DNA of 64,000 nt from Myxococcales bacterium (GCA_016706225.1 JADJKB010000021.1:992001-1056000); one strand, 5' to 3'. Numbered from the stretch's first letter, positions 8,622 to 17,595 are shown. Numbers and translations are program-made. Notes: a model not told the origin generated them from the letters alone.

Positions 8622-9568
8622 CGCGCCGACATCCCTCGCTCGCCTCTCTGCTCGGGGCAGCCCTCGTGTTTTCGGTCTGCATGCACGCCCCGAGTGCGCG
8701 CGCCGACGAAGCGGCGGACTGGGACAAGAAGGCCCGCGCTGCCTTCGAGAAGAAAGACTTCGCGGGCGCGGCTGCTGCCTTTGAAGAGGCCTATCGCGTC
8801 AAACCCCACCCGGCGACCAAGTACAACGCGGCGCTGGCGTGGGAAAAGGGCACAGAGCTCGCGCGCGCGGCGGATGCTTTCGAGGCCGCGCTCAACAGCG
8901 AGGGACTGGACGAAGGGCGTGCCAAGGCCGCACGAGCGCGCCTGGCAGTGTTGAAGCCGATGCTCGGTTACGTGTTCGTCGAGAAACCCATCGGCGCGAC
9001 GATCAGCAGCGACCACGTCACCGAGGCTCCCATTCCCACTCGGTTTCATCTCACACCAGGTGAGCACCAGCTCGTCTTGAAGCGACGTGACGGCTCCACG
9101 GCGGAACGAAACGTGACGCTGCGAGCGGGCGCCACTCTTACCGTCGAATTCGAGGCCGCCGATCTGGCAGCCGACACGCCGCCGCCGACGCCGCCCAAGG
9201 CCGCGCCGGTTGCGGCCCCGAAACCACCCCCGGAGAAAGCTCCGGCGAAATCCGAATCATGTACGAGCTGCACCTGGGGCTGGGTCAGCTTGGGTGTGGG
9301 TGTGGCAGCCGCAGGCGCCGGAGCTTTCTTCGGAGTGCAGACTCTGTCGGCCAAGAGCGAGTTCAACGACTCGGGAAAGACCGACGCCGACGCGCGCGAT
9401 CGGGCGATCAACAATCGCACGCTGTCCAACGTTGCGTTCGGCGTCGCGGCGGTCGCCGGCGGCGTCGGGCTGTATCTGATCTTCACCGGCAAGAAGACCC
9501 CAGACGAGGCCGGAAGCGCGAGCGTGGCAGTCGGACCGGGCTCCGTGAGCGGCCGCTTCCGGTTCTGA
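8618..9568 (+). CDS. Secreted TPR / PEGA-like protein with C-terminal membrane helices, coupled to kinase
   Basis: 316 residues. Cleavable signal peptide ending near ARADEA (about 30). Residues 31-120 look like two or three TPR units (AFEKKDFAGAAAAFEEAY, YNAALAWEKGTELARAADAFEAAL). Residues about 125-175 look like a PEGA-type beta domain (GYVFVEKPIGATI, TPGEHQLVLKRRDG). A Pro/Ala/Lys linker leads to a short Cys pair (CTSC) and two hydrophobic helices (WGWVSLGVGVAAAGAGAFFG and FGVAAVAGGVGLYLIF). The ATGA overlap with the kinase gene suggests the two proteins work together; the exported domains of both could interact. This pairing is common in myxobacterial genomes, and the job is unknown. Confidence 0.85.
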   Translation: MTRRHPSLASLLGAALVFSVCMHAPSARADEAADWDKKARAAFEKKDFAGAAAAFEEAYRVKPHPATKYNAALAWEKGTELARAADAFEAALNSEGLDEGRAKAARARLAVLKPMLGYVFVEKPIGATISSDHVTEAPIPTRFHLTPGEHQLVLKRRDGSTAERNVTLRAGATLTVEFEAADLAADTPPPTPPKAAPVAAPKPPPEKAPAKSESCTSCTWGWVSLGVGVAAAGAGAFFGVQTLSAKSEFNDSGKTDADARDRAINNRTLSNVAFGVAAVAGGVGLYLIFTGKKTPDEAGSASVAVGPGSVSGRFRF

Positions 9569-9580
9569 GAGGTACGTTTC

Positions 9581-10567
9581 ATGACCCCCAGCTTGGTGAC
9601 CGGTGGCTGTGGCTTCCTCGGAAGCTCGATCGTCAAACAGCTCGTTCAGGCCGGCCGGAGCGTGCGTGTGCTCGCGCTGCCACACGAGGTGGCGGACAAC
9701 CTGCGCGGTGTGGACGTCGAGCTGGTTCGGGGAGACATCAGGGACCGCGAGGCCTGCGAGCGCGCGGTCGCAGGGTGTGAGACCGTGTTCCACGCCGCCG
9801 CCATTTACAAAGCGTGGGCTCCCGACCCGACGGACATGTATCGCGTCAACCTGAGCGGCACGTTCAACATGCTCGAAGCGTCACGTCGCGCCGGGGTTCA
9901 GCGCGTCGTCTACACGGCCAGCATCGTGTCTCTGGGGCGCCCAGCGAAGGGCGGCCTCGCGGACGAGAACACCGCCTATGAGGCCTGGGACATCGATTTC
10001 CCCTACAGCCGCTCGAAGTATCATAGCCGCGAGCTGGCCGAAGACTTCGCGCGCTTTGGGCTCGACGTGCGCATCGTGTGTCCCGGCGTGGTGCTCGGCC
10101 CGGGGGACATCACGCCAACTCCGAGCGGTAAGCTCATCCTGAACACGTTGAAGGGCGGACCGCCGGTCTACATCGACGCCGGCGCGAGCTACGTCGACGT
10201 GCGCGATGCCGCCCGCGTGCACGTGCTCGCGGCTGACAAGGGTCGGCCTGGAGAACGCTACATCGCGACCGCGCACAACCTGACCGCCCTCGAGTTCATG
10301 CAAGCAGTCGACGACGTGGCGGGCCGCTCGCGGCGCTACGTCAGGGTTCCGACCTCGGTCGCGCGCGGACTGGTCAAGGCGATGGAGGCCGCGGCGCGTC
10401 GCACGGGCAAAGAACCGCTTTTGTCGCGCAACTTCTTCGAGTACAGCACGTTGCCGTGTTTCTGCACCGGCAAGCGTGCGGAGCGTGAGCTCGGGGCGAC
10501 CTACCGCCCGCTCTCCGAGACCCTGCACGATGCCATCGCGTACTTCCGCGAACGCGGCCTCGCGTGA
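9581..10567 (+). CDS. NAD(P)-dependent sugar epimerase / dehydratase, HpnA-like
   Basis: 328 residues, an extended short-chain dehydrogenase. The Rossmann motif is VTGGCGFLGSSIV (6-18), GDIRD (51-55) follows the usual adenine contact, and the catalytic Y142xxxK146 sits in PYSRSKYHSR. The overall pattern (FHAAAIYKAW, CPGVVLGPGD, YVDVRDAARVHVLA) matches hopanoid-associated sugar epimerases (HpnA) and dihydroflavonol-4-reductase-like proteins. No other hopanoid gene is within the window, so the assignment to that pathway is uncertain. It starts 12 bases after the TPR protein gene with a GAGAGG ribosome site and may be in the same operon. Confidence 0.88.
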   Translation: MTPSLVTGGCGFLGSSIVKQLVQAGRSVRVLALPHEVADNLRGVDVELVRGDIRDREACERAVAGCETVFHAAAIYKAWAPDPTDMYRVNLSGTFNMLEASRRAGVQRVVYTASIVSLGRPAKGGLADENTAYEAWDIDFPYSRSKYHSRELAEDFARFGLDVRIVCPGVVLGPGDITPTPSGKLILNTLKGGPPVYIDAGASYVDVRDAARVHVLAADKGRPGERYIATAHNLTALEFMQAVDDVAGRSRRYVRVPTSVARGLVKAMEAAARRTGKEPLLSRNFFEYSTLPCFCTGKRAERELGATYRPLSETLHDAIAYFRERGLA

Positions 10568-10588
10568 ACGACCCGGCCTCTCCGCCGC

Positions 10589-10828
10589 TCAGTAGTGCGG
10601 GGGCACGTCGTCCTTCGCGTCGCGGGTGGCGCCGGGTTCACCGAGCTCCAGCAGGCGCTTCTCCAGCGCCTTGAGCCGGCGCTCCAGCTGTTCGATGCGC
10701 TGCTCCTGTCGATAGACGACGTCGCTCACCTCGCCGAGGGTCTTGTCTTGATGTGTGTAGCGGACCTCAAGCTCGACCAGCCTCCCGTCCGTGCCCCCGC
10801 GGTCCTCGGCGCCGGTTCCGTCTTTCAC
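10589..10828 (-). CDS. slyX: SlyX family protein
   Basis: 79 residues. A single coiled coil (about 20-62: VELEVRYTHQDKTLGEVSDV, then EQRIEQLERRLKALEKRL) and the C-terminal signature PPHY, which is the hallmark of SlyX. The family is small and widespread in Proteobacteria; its biochemical role is not known. Start is a GTG at 10828, and a later start in the same frame is possible because the first 15 residues are disordered. It converges on the epimerase gene 21 bases away. Confidence 0.88.
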   Translation of the reverse strand: MKDGTGAEDRGGTDGRLVELEVRYTHQDKTLGEVSDVVYRQEQRIEQLERRLKALEKRLLELGEPGATRDAKDDVPPHY

Positions 10829-10934
10829 GGGCCCGAGTGTAGCGCGCCTTCACCCGCCGGTCCGAGCCCGCTTCATTTTGGAAGAAACCGGCTACACTCT
10901 CGGGACAGCGGACCTTACCGCGCGGAGGTGTTTG

Positions 10935-12026
10935 ATGTTCAGGCGCTCGATGCTCAGTTCGATTTCTGTGGTCTCCCTCGTGGTCGTCGCCTGCGGCGGC
11001 AGTAGCGACGACGGCGGTGGCGGCAAGACGCTCAGCATCGAGGACCTGCCCGCGGAGTACGCCAAGGCTCAGTGTGGTCTGTACAAGAAGTGCTTTGGTG
11101 ACGTCTTCGGCCTGTTCAGCAAGGGTGAAGACTGCGAGACCCTCACCAAGACACGGGTCGAGAGCTCTTCTCTGGGGCAGCTCGCGGCGGGCGTCGCTGC
11201 CGGCAAGATCAAATACGACGGCGCCAAGGCCGCCGACTGCCTGGCGGAGATCGCTGCGCGGAGCTGCGACGCCCTGGCGCAGCGCACGAGTGAGGCCTGC
11301 GATCTGGCGGCCGAAGGCAGCGTCGCGGCCGGCGAGAGCTGCGACTACGACTTCGATTGTGTAGGCTCGCTCTACTGCAAATTCGACAGCGCCTGTCCGG
11401 GCAAATGCAGTGAGCGCCAGCCCGCCGGGGCTGGTTGCAAGCGAGACGACGACTGCCAGGACGGCCTGGTGTGCGGCGGTGCGACGCAAGCCTGCGTAAA
11501 ACCCGGCGCGGTCGGCGACGCTTGTGGCGGGGGCGTGGCGCCCGAATGCGCGCCGACGCTTGCGTGTGCAGGCGCGAGCGCAGCGACTCAGACCGCCGGA
11601 AAGTGCAAAGCGTTTTCGGACGTGTTCAGCGGGGGTCCCGGCAGCGCCTGCTCGTTCAAGGAACTCAACCTCTGCACGGCCGACCAGAGTTGTGTGTTCG
11701 AAGGCACCCCCCCGACCACCGGCGCGTGCGCGAAGAAGGTGGCTTCGGGCGCGGCCTGCAAGCGCGCGTCGATCCCGAGCGCCTGCCCTGCGGGTGAGTA
11801 CTGCGACGGCGGCGCGGCCTCGGCGGATGGCACGTGCAAGGCCCTGCCGGGCGCCGGGGAGCCGTGTGCCACCGAGCTCGGCGATCAGGTGTGCGCCCCC
11901 TACACCCGCTGCGACGCCGGCACCTGCGTGGCGCTACAAAACAACGGTGGCCCGTGCAAGAGCGATCAGGCTTGTTACAGTGAGACCTGCGTCGGGGGGG
12001 TCTGCAAGATCAACGCTTGCCAGTGA
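10935..12026 (+). CDS. Cys-rich lipoprotein
   Basis: 363 residues. ATG 10935 is fixed by a strong GGAGGTG ribosome site at 10924-10930. The signal peptide ends in lipobox V-V-A-C (about residue 19) followed by GGSSDDGGGG. Residues about 30-115 form a helical region with paired Cys; from about 125 onward there are more than 25 Cys in repeated patterns such as DDCQDGLVCGG and CSFKELNLCTADQSCVF, resembling the Dickkopf/EGF-like Cys-rich repeats common in large myxobacterial surface proteins. It is probably a disulphide-rich outer-membrane lipoprotein. Function unknown. Confidence 0.88.
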   Translation: MFRRSMLSSISVVSLVVVACGGSSDDGGGGKTLSIEDLPAEYAKAQCGLYKKCFGDVFGLFSKGEDCETLTKTRVESSSLGQLAAGVAAGKIKYDGAKAADCLAEIAARSCDALAQRTSEACDLAAEGSVAAGESCDYDFDCVGSLYCKFDSACPGKCSERQPAGAGCKRDDDCQDGLVCGGATQACVKPGAVGDACGGGVAPECAPTLACAGASAATQTAGKCKAFSDVFSGGPGSACSFKELNLCTADQSCVFEGTPPTTGACAKKVASGAACKRASIPSACPAGEYCDGGAASADGTCKALPGAGEPCATELGDQVCAPYTRCDAGTCVALQNNGGPCKSDQACYSETCVGGVCKINACQ

Positions 12027-12051
12027 GCGGCGCGCGGAGCGGTCTCGCCGT

Positions 12052-13020
12052 TCAAGCCGCGAACTTCGCCGAGAGCGCTTCCTCTGCGAGCTCGTCGAAG
12101 CTCATGCGCCGAGCCCGCTCTCGGTCACTCTCGGTGTAGAGCCGCGCCAGCAGCGTGCGGTCGATCCCCACGATGCGCTCGATCAGGCGGCCGAAGACCA
12201 GGCGGGCCACCGGGTGTTCGTTGTAGACGTCCTGCAGAGCCTGCAAGAAACGCGTGAATGGGTGCTCCTGAACGCCGGGTTTGGTCCCCAAGATCTGCAT
12301 GCGCTTGAAGGCTTCTTTGATGCGGCGCCCGCTGGGGTCCGTCAGGGTCATGGGCTCGAAGAACACCCCCCGAAAGAACGGCGCCGCCCGGTACATCAAC
12401 CCGGCCAAAGCCAGTGCACCTTTGACCCGATGAGCCAGCCGGGGTTTCGGGCGCCGCGCCAGATCCCGTCGATACTCGGGCGACGAGTAGTACTCGGTCA
12501 TGCGGAAGTCGACGGCGATGTGCCGTGACTCGTCGCGATTGATGAGCTCCATTGCACTCGCGCTCATCTCGTCACCCACGAAGTCGTTGATCGAGCGCAG
12601 GAGCGCCACGTCCAGCACGAGCTCGCCCGCCGTGATGTAGGCGTTGGCTATCTCCGGGGAGAGGTAGCGCACGGCGTTGACGAAGTGCGGGGTGAACTTC
12701 ACGAGCGCAGGATTGAGCTGGTAGACCTCGTATTTGTGCACATCGTAGAAGTCCGCCAGCATCTGCGCTGCGTGCGCGTGCCTCACTTCATCTTTGACGA
12801 AGCTGGCGAAGATGCGCCGCAGCGTGGGGTCGTCCGTGTGTTTTTGCTGCTGCGCGAAGAGCGCGCCTGCCAGGCGTTCGATGCCCGCCATGTCGGTGAA
12901 GTACTGGACGATGGCGATCTCGTCCTCGCGGCTCATGTCCCGCGGACGTTTGCTGAAATCGAGATCACCGACTTTCCACTGCTCGCGTTCACATTTTTCG
13001 AGCATCGCCTCGAGATCCAT
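12052..13020 (-). CDS. Ferritin-like diiron protein
   Basis: 322 residues. Four helices carry a full dimetal carboxylate set: E48 (MAGIERLAG), E78xxH81 (KDEVRHAHA), E133 (TAGELVLD) and E164xxH167 (NRDESRHIAV). This is the E...ExxH...E...ExxH pattern of ferritin-like and AurF-type diiron oxygenases, about the right length for the latter. Likely a cytoplasmic oxidase or oxygenase; the substrate cannot be told. The start at 13020 has a GAGGGAG site upstream; the frame runs on to 13116 but without one. No partner reductase or biosynthetic cluster is adjacent. Confidence 0.85.
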   Translation of the reverse strand: MDLEAMLEKCEREQWKVGDLDFSKRPRDMSREDEIAIVQYFTDMAGIERLAGALFAQQQKHTDDPTLRRIFASFVKDEVRHAHAAQMLADFYDVHKYEVYQLNPALVKFTPHFVNAVRYLSPEIANAYITAGELVLDVALLRSINDFVGDEMSASAMELINRDESRHIAVDFRMTEYYSSPEYRRDLARRPKPRLAHRVKGALALAGLMYRAAPFFRGVFFEPMTLTDPSGRRIKEAFKRMQILGTKPGVQEHPFTRFLQALQDVYNEHPVARLVFGRLIERIVGIDRTLLARLYTESDRERARRMSFDELAEEALSAKFAA

Positions 13021-13151
13021 CGCGCTCCCTCGTTTCGTCGTTCGAGGATAGCGCCCCGGGCGACGCGAGGCGCGCGTGCAGGTGGCGGTATGTAGGTGAA
13101 CTGGATCCAGAGACACACCTCTGGCGCGCGACAGTGAAACGTTACGGCTGT

Positions 13152-13167
13152 GCTGAAATGGTTCAGC
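13152..13167. promoter_or_regulatory. Short inverted repeat upstream of PEGA protein gene
   Basis: Perfect 6-base inverted repeat GCTGAA and TTCAGC with a 4-base spacer in the 248-base gap (13021-13268) between two divergent genes. A GATAAT hexamer at 13209-13214 could be a -10 box for the plus-strand gene, but I see no convincing -35. Regulatory use is a guess; nothing else stands out in the gap. Confidence 0.2.
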
Positions 13168-13268
13168 CTACCAAAACCTGAAACTCTCTGATCCGACGTG
13201 CTTTTGCCGATAATTCGTGTATCGTCTCGCGACCGTTCCGGACAGCCGGTCGGGGCGAAAGGGAGCAA

Positions 13269-14924
13269 ATGGTCGACCTCAACTCGTCACCTACGAACGA
13301 AAAGCCGAACCTCGACGTACTTTTCCCAAACCTGAAGCGACCCAGTGCGGCCTCGAAATCGCCGCGCTTCATGGCGCCGGCTGCCGCCGCGTCGAGTCTG
13401 CTCAAAGGTGCGCCGGTGTCGGCTCGAGTCATCCCGCCGCCGCCCAGCCTGCGATCGCAGCCGGCCAGCGTGAGGGCGCCGTTGAGTGTCAGGCCAGCGA
13501 CGCCGAAGGCCCCCGCGAGTGTGAAGCCGCCGCCGCCCAGCGCGCGCAAGCCGGAGATGTTCGAGGAGGTCGAAGCGGAAGAGCTGCTCGCATCGGCACC
13601 CGCTCACCTCGAACCGATTCGACCGGTCGACGACGAGTACGTCGACGAGGGTCCGACGATCGCGCTGCACTCGCCGCTCCTCGGTGCACCCGCGACCGCC
13701 CGCCCGATCGCATCGTCGGCGCCGCGCGCGTCGAGCTCCACCCCTCCTCCGGTCAGCCGCCGGGCAGCGCCGCCGCCTTCCAGCGCGGGCAAGCTTCCAC
13801 CTGTCCCGTCCGCGCCGAGCGCGTCCAGACTTCCTCCGGTTCCGACGCCGCCGCCGTCCAGGCAAGATCTCGCCGCGCCGAGCGAGCCGATGATCCCGCC
13901 TGCGCTCCCGCCCGTGGTGACCGAAGTAGAGGCAGAGCTGAAAGCACCGGTGAGCTCCAAGGCTGCCCGTGCGTCCGCCGCGGCGAGCCTGCTTGCTCCG
14001 AGCGGCACAGCTCGCTCCTACGCGCCGCCGAGTGTGCCCCCGTCGGTTCCGCGTCCGCGCAGCGCGCTCGAGACCATTCCGGCGAGCCGCGCCCACAGTC
14101 TGATGCCGATGGCAGCGAGTGTGCCACCGCCGCCGGTCACCACCGCGCAGCCGAAGGGCAACACCGGCTTGGTCTTGTTGGCCGCTGCAGCAGCGCTGTG
14201 TGTGGTTGGGGCCCTGGGTGTCGCCGCCGTCAAAGGTGGGTCGGCGCTGGGAATTGGTTCGCCCAAGACCGGCGCCCTCGCGGTCACGGTCGCTGGGCCA
14301 GGCGGCGCAAAGGTCGACGGACTGCGGGTCCTCGTCGACGGCGTCGTCCAGTGCGACACTGCCCCGTGCCGCCTCGGCGAGCTCAGCGCGGGCACGCACT
14401 TCATCAGCGCGGAGGCGCCCGGGTTTTCGACCACGGCGGCCCGCGCCGTTGCCGTCGAGCGCGGGGCCGAGGCTGCCTTGCACGTCGATCTCGTGCCGGT
14501 CGCGCCGCAGGCCGCGGCAGAGCAGCCGAAGATCTTGGCTGGGGGCACCTCCCTCGACGACCTGAAGGCCGAAAGCCCGGCGGCGGACCGCACCGAAGCC
14601 AGGCCGGTCGCACAGAGCCCGGCCAAGATGGAGCGAACTGCCAAGGCCGACAAACCCGAAGCGAAGAAGGCTGCCGACGCCAAAGCCGACACCAAGAACG
14701 CCGGCGCGACGCAGGCGATCGAGGGCGGCACGCTGAACATCAACTCGATCCCGATGGCCAACGTCGTGCTCGACGGTCGACCCATGGGCTCGACCCCGCT
14801 GATCGGTCTCAAGGTGAGCGCAGGGCCGCACTCCGTGGTCTTCATTCACCCCGAGCACGGACGGAAAGCGTCGGGCACCACGGTCAAGGCAGGTGGCTCT
14901 GCGACGGTTGCCGTGCGTTTCTGA
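13269..14924 (+). CDS. Single-pass membrane protein with Pro-rich N-terminus and PEGA domain
   Basis: 551 residues; ATG 13269 follows a GGGAG site. Residues 1-285 are disordered, rich in Pro, Ala and Ser, and contain small acidic patches (EEVEAEELLASAPAH; DDEYVDEGPTIAL), and would lie in the cytoplasm. One membrane helix lies at about 297-318 (TGLVLLAAAAALCVVGALGV). Outside it are a Gly-rich beta domain (about 335-415) with a CDTAPCRLG disulphide candidate and, after a Lys/Ala linker, a C-terminal PEGA domain (about 485-551: NINSIPMANVVLDGRPMGST...). PEGA domains are extracellular beta modules. The role is unknown; the layout fits a scaffold spanning the inner membrane. Confidence 0.85.
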   Translation: MVDLNSSPTNEKPNLDVLFPNLKRPSAASKSPRFMAPAAAASSLLKGAPVSARVIPPPPSLRSQPASVRAPLSVRPATPKAPASVKPPPPSARKPEMFEEVEAEELLASAPAHLEPIRPVDDEYVDEGPTIALHSPLLGAPATARPIASSAPRASSSTPPPVSRRAAPPPSSAGKLPPVPSAPSASRLPPVPTPPPSRQDLAAPSEPMIPPALPPVVTEVEAELKAPVSSKAARASAAASLLAPSGTARSYAPPSVPPSVPRPRSALETIPASRAHSLMPMAASVPPPPVTTAQPKGNTGLVLLAAAAALCVVGALGVAAVKGGSALGIGSPKTGALAVTVAGPGGAKVDGLRVLVDGVVQCDTAPCRLGELSAGTHFISAEAPGFSTTAARAVAVERGAEAALHVDLVPVAPQAAAEQPKILAGGTSLDDLKAESPAADRTEARPVAQSPAKMERTAKADKPEAKKAADAKADTKNAGATQAIEGGTLNINSIPMANVVLDGRPMGSTPLIGLKVSAGPHSVVFIHPEHGRKASGTTVKAGGSATVAVRF

Positions 14925-14967
14925 GCGAGCTTCCGTTCGGCGCACGTAGCGAAAGCTGATCGGCACA

Positions 14968-14999
14968 CGAGGCGAGTGGCGGCGACGTCACTCGCCTCG
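14968..14999. terminator. Strong hairpin between convergent genes
   Basis: Perfect 11-base inverted repeat CGAGGCGAGTG (14968-14978) and CACTCGCCTCG (14989-14999) with a 10-base loop, located between the stops of the PEGA gene (14924) and the transglycosylase gene (15017). No T-run on either side. Position and symmetry suggest a bidirectional terminator. Confidence 0.6.
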
Positions 15000-15016
15000 A
15001 CGCATTTGGGGATGCT

Positions 15017-15766
15017 TCAACCCTTCTGGGCTCGTTTTTTCGTCGCCGGCGGCTTCACCTTCGCGGGCGGTTTCGCCTTTGCGGGCGGTTTCGCCCTTGC
15101 GGGCGGTTTCGCCTTTGCGGGCGGCTTCGCGGGTGACGATGGTTTTGCACTGGGCGCCTTCGACACCGGCGGCCTACCGGATGCGGGGGGTTTGCTCGGT
15201 GACGGTTTCTCGGCTGGCGCGGATGGCTTGTGAGTGCGCCCAGACTTGGGACCCACGACTTCGCGCACGAGCCACTCGCGATACCTGATCACCTGCCAGG
15301 TCTTTTCGCGCGGCGCACACCAGCGGTTCTGCTTGGGGAAATTCAGACCCTGGTACGCTGCCAACCAACGGGGCAACGCGGCGCTCTTCACCTTCTCGAA
15401 GCACAGCTTGCGGTTGTCGCTGATGATACGCGCCATGGTGCGCAGGTTCGTCTCGGCGTCGAGCAGCGACTTCTTCTCCGCCTGGCATTCAGCGCTCGGA
15501 TTGTTCACCGGGTCGTCGTCGCCCCGGCATGCCCCGATGAAACGCGCACGGATCTGACCGAGTCCGTAGTCCTCGCCGTTCGGCGAGACCACGTCGGGAT
15601 GCCACCCGCTCTCGTTGTGGACGATCGCGACGGCGGTCAACGGATCGAAATCTCGTTGTTTGGCCTCTTCCTGAACGACCTTCGCGAACCGCTCCGCCTC
15701 TTCGCGCGGCAGATCCGGCCGTGACAGCAGGATGGCGGAGACGATGACGGCAATCGGGCGCAGCAT
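15017..15766 (-). CDS. SLT-type lytic transglycosylase-like protein with repetitive basic tail
   Basis: 249 residues. A short hydrophobic N-terminus (MLRPIAVIVSAILL) could be a signal peptide or anchor. Residues about 25-170 fit a lysozyme-like SLT fold: the catalytic Glu is in AIVHNESGWHPDVV (E52), followed by YGLGQI (68-73) and the late AAYQGLN helix. Such enzymes cut peptidoglycan between MurNAc and GlcNAc. Residues about 185-249 are a Lys/Pro/Ala tail built from repeats of KPPAKA, encoded by the 18-base repeats at 15054-15125; it is strongly basic and could bind wall or nucleic acid polyanions. Confidence 0.85.
   Translation of the reverse strand: MLRPIAVIVSAILLSRPDLPREEAERFAKVVQEEAKQRDFDPLTAVAIVHNESGWHPDVVSPNGEDYGLGQIRARFIGACRGDDDPVNNPSAECQAEKKSLLDAETNLRTMARIISDNRKLCFEKVKSAALPRWLAAYQGLNFPKQNRWCAPREKTWQVIRYREWLVREVVGPKSGRTHKPSAPAEKPSPSKPPASGRPPVSKAPSAKPSSPAKPPAKAKPPARAKPPAKAKPPAKVKPPATKKRAQKG
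15054..15125. repeat. Four tandem 18-base repeats coding the KPPAKA tail
   Basis: Four near-identical units of TTCGCCTTTGCGGGCGGT inside the transglycosylase gene, differing at one to three positions. Each codes six residues of the Lys/Pro/Ala tail. Copy number is likely to vary between strains by slippage. Confidence 0.85.
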
Positions 15767-15968
15767 GACGCACTACTCGGGAAGGCGCGGGACCCCAGTC
15801 GGTAGCAGAGGCGTCGTACCAGGAGCAAATTCGGCAGCCCGAATCGGCGGAATCATGCGGGAAATTTCCGCAAGCTCGTGCCCGTGGCAAGCGCCGCTCG
15901 CCCAGAGCCCGCTCGGATCATTTCGTCGCCGATGACGACGCGGACCAAACTGCATTAGGCTGCCGCCC

Positions 15969-16292
15969 ATGCAGAAGCTGAAGAAGGAGGACCGCCTGCT
16001 CCTCCTCAAGTTCGTGTGTGCGTTCGCCTGGGCCGATCTCGAGGTGAAGGCGAGCGAGAAGGCGCTGGTCAAGAAGCTGGTGGGAAAGCTGAAGCTCGAC
16101 GCCGACGAGAAGAAAGAGGTCGAGCAGTGGTTGAAGACGCCACCGCGAGCCGAAGAGATCGACCCCAACAAGATCCCTCGAGCACACCGCAAGCTCTTCT
16201 TGGACGCCGCACGCGACATGATCGCGGTGGACGGCGAGATCGACGACAACGAGCGCGAGAACTTGGACCTGCTCGAGCAGCTCCTGGTCTGA
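15969..16292 (+). CDS. TerB-like protein
   Basis: 107 residues, all helical. AWADLEVKASEKALVKKLV (about 18-36) and the late ARDMIAVDGEIDDNERENLDLL (about 79-100) are the paired acidic-helix motifs of the tellurite-resistance TerB family, where conserved acidic residues sit near a possible metal site. Many bacteria carry stand-alone TerB domains with no link to tellurite. It ends 4 bases before the convergent lipoprotein gene, so the two 3' ends must share termination signals. Confidence 0.8.
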   Translation: MQKLKKEDRLLLLKFVCAFAWADLEVKASEKALVKKLVGKLKLDADEKKEVEQWLKTPPRAEEIDPNKIPRAHRKLFLDAARDMIAVDGEIDDNERENLDLLEQLLV

Positions 16293-16296
16293 AACT

Positions 16297-17259
16297 TCAG
16301 CGCTTGCCGATGGTAACTTCGGACGCCAGCTGAAGCGTGGTCCCGTCCAGGCCCGGCAGATCCAGCTTCATGTTGCGCGTCATCTCGAGCCGACCGGTCG
16401 GGTAGACCTCACCGAACCGGAACACGAGCTCGCCGCTGCTCCTCGCAGTCGCGGTCTCGTCCGTGCTGCCGGCGGGGATCTGCGTGCGCGAAAGCCGGGT
16501 GTGCGCGGACTTCTTGTCGAGCGAGGTCAGCTCGTACGAGCTGACCTGGCGAACGGGACCGTCCTTTTCGTTGACCAAGCTCGTGACTTGCCAGCGCGCG
16601 CCCAAGCCAACCGCCTCCTCGGGAAACGGGTCTCCCGTCTCCACCGGCGCATCACCGTCGGTCGCGCCCTCTTCGACGTGGAACTCCTTCATCACTCCGC
16701 GGCTGGTGATCCAGCCCCAGCCTGCGATCTTTTCCGGGGCGGCGCCGCCTCCGCCCATCAGGCCGCCGAGCGCGGCCGCCCCGCCGCCGCCTCCGCTCTT
16801 GAACGGGCCAGCCTCGAACTTGAAGCGTGCCTCGCCGGCTTTGTTCACTTCGACGATCTGCGCCTGCATCGGCGCGTTGATGTTGATGGTCGGCAGCGGC
16901 AGATTGGCACCTTTCACTCGGGTCTTCGCCTTCATGGCGAGCCGCTGCGTGTTCTTGCCAAAACGGTGCCTCAGCTCCCGGCGAGGTTCCGCACCGGCGT
17001 CGAGAAGTTTTACCGCGGGCCCCGCCTGCAGCTCGGTGTCCGTGGCATCGAGCGCTGTCGGCTTCCCGGCGCTCGCGCCGCCCTCACCGGCGCCCGCCGC
17101 CTGGGCGCCGAGCCCTTCGTCAGCGGGCGGACGCTGCGCGCCGCCGATCTGCGCCTCCTGCGTCTCGATGACCGGTGGCGGAGGCGGTTTGGCGGCGCAA
17201 GCCGCGAGAGCCAGCGAGAAGCCGGCCGCCCACCCCAGATACCGCCACCGGACTCGCAT
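16297..17259 (-). CDS. Lipoprotein, DUF6263-like
   Basis: 320 residues. Signal peptide with lipobox L-A-A-C (about residue 21) followed by AKPPPPPVIETQEAQ. Residues about 80-320 are mainly beta and contain a Gly-rich insertion (KSGGGGGAAALGG). The segments FPEEAVGLGARWQV and YELTSLDKKSAHTRL resemble DUF6263-type lipoproteins, a tentative match by eye. It is last in a minus-strand run of tightly spaced genes and begins 3 bases after yggX. Confidence 0.8.
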   Translation of the reverse strand: MRVRWRYLGWAAGFSLALAACAAKPPPPPVIETQEAQIGGAQRPPADEGLGAQAAGAGEGGASAGKPTALDATDTELQAGPAVKLLDAGAEPRRELRHRFGKNTQRLAMKAKTRVKGANLPLPTININAPMQAQIVEVNKAGEARFKFEAGPFKSGGGGGAAALGGLMGGGGAAPEKIAGWGWITSRGVMKEFHVEEGATDGDAPVETGDPFPEEAVGLGARWQVTSLVNEKDGPVRQVSSYELTSLDKKSAHTRLSRTQIPAGSTDETATARSSGELVFRFGEVYPTGRLEMTRNMKLDLPGLDGTTLQLASEVTIGKR

Positions 17260-17262
17260 GGC

Positions 17263-17532
<270 letters not shown>

Positions 17533-17595
17533 GCCCGCTTCTTGCGTCGGCGGGCCGGTGTCGTCAACCGTGAAGCGGCGGGGACGCGCTCCGCC

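Noticed and set aside
13217..14966. Long open frames on both strands across the PEGA protein gene
   Set aside because: Only the 13269-14924 frame has a membrane helix, a PEGA domain and a ribosome site; the others are low-complexity Arg/Ser shadows.
15054..15125. Regular 18-base repeats as a possible CRISPR array
   Set aside because: No spacers, in-frame coding of KPPAKA units and no cas genes.
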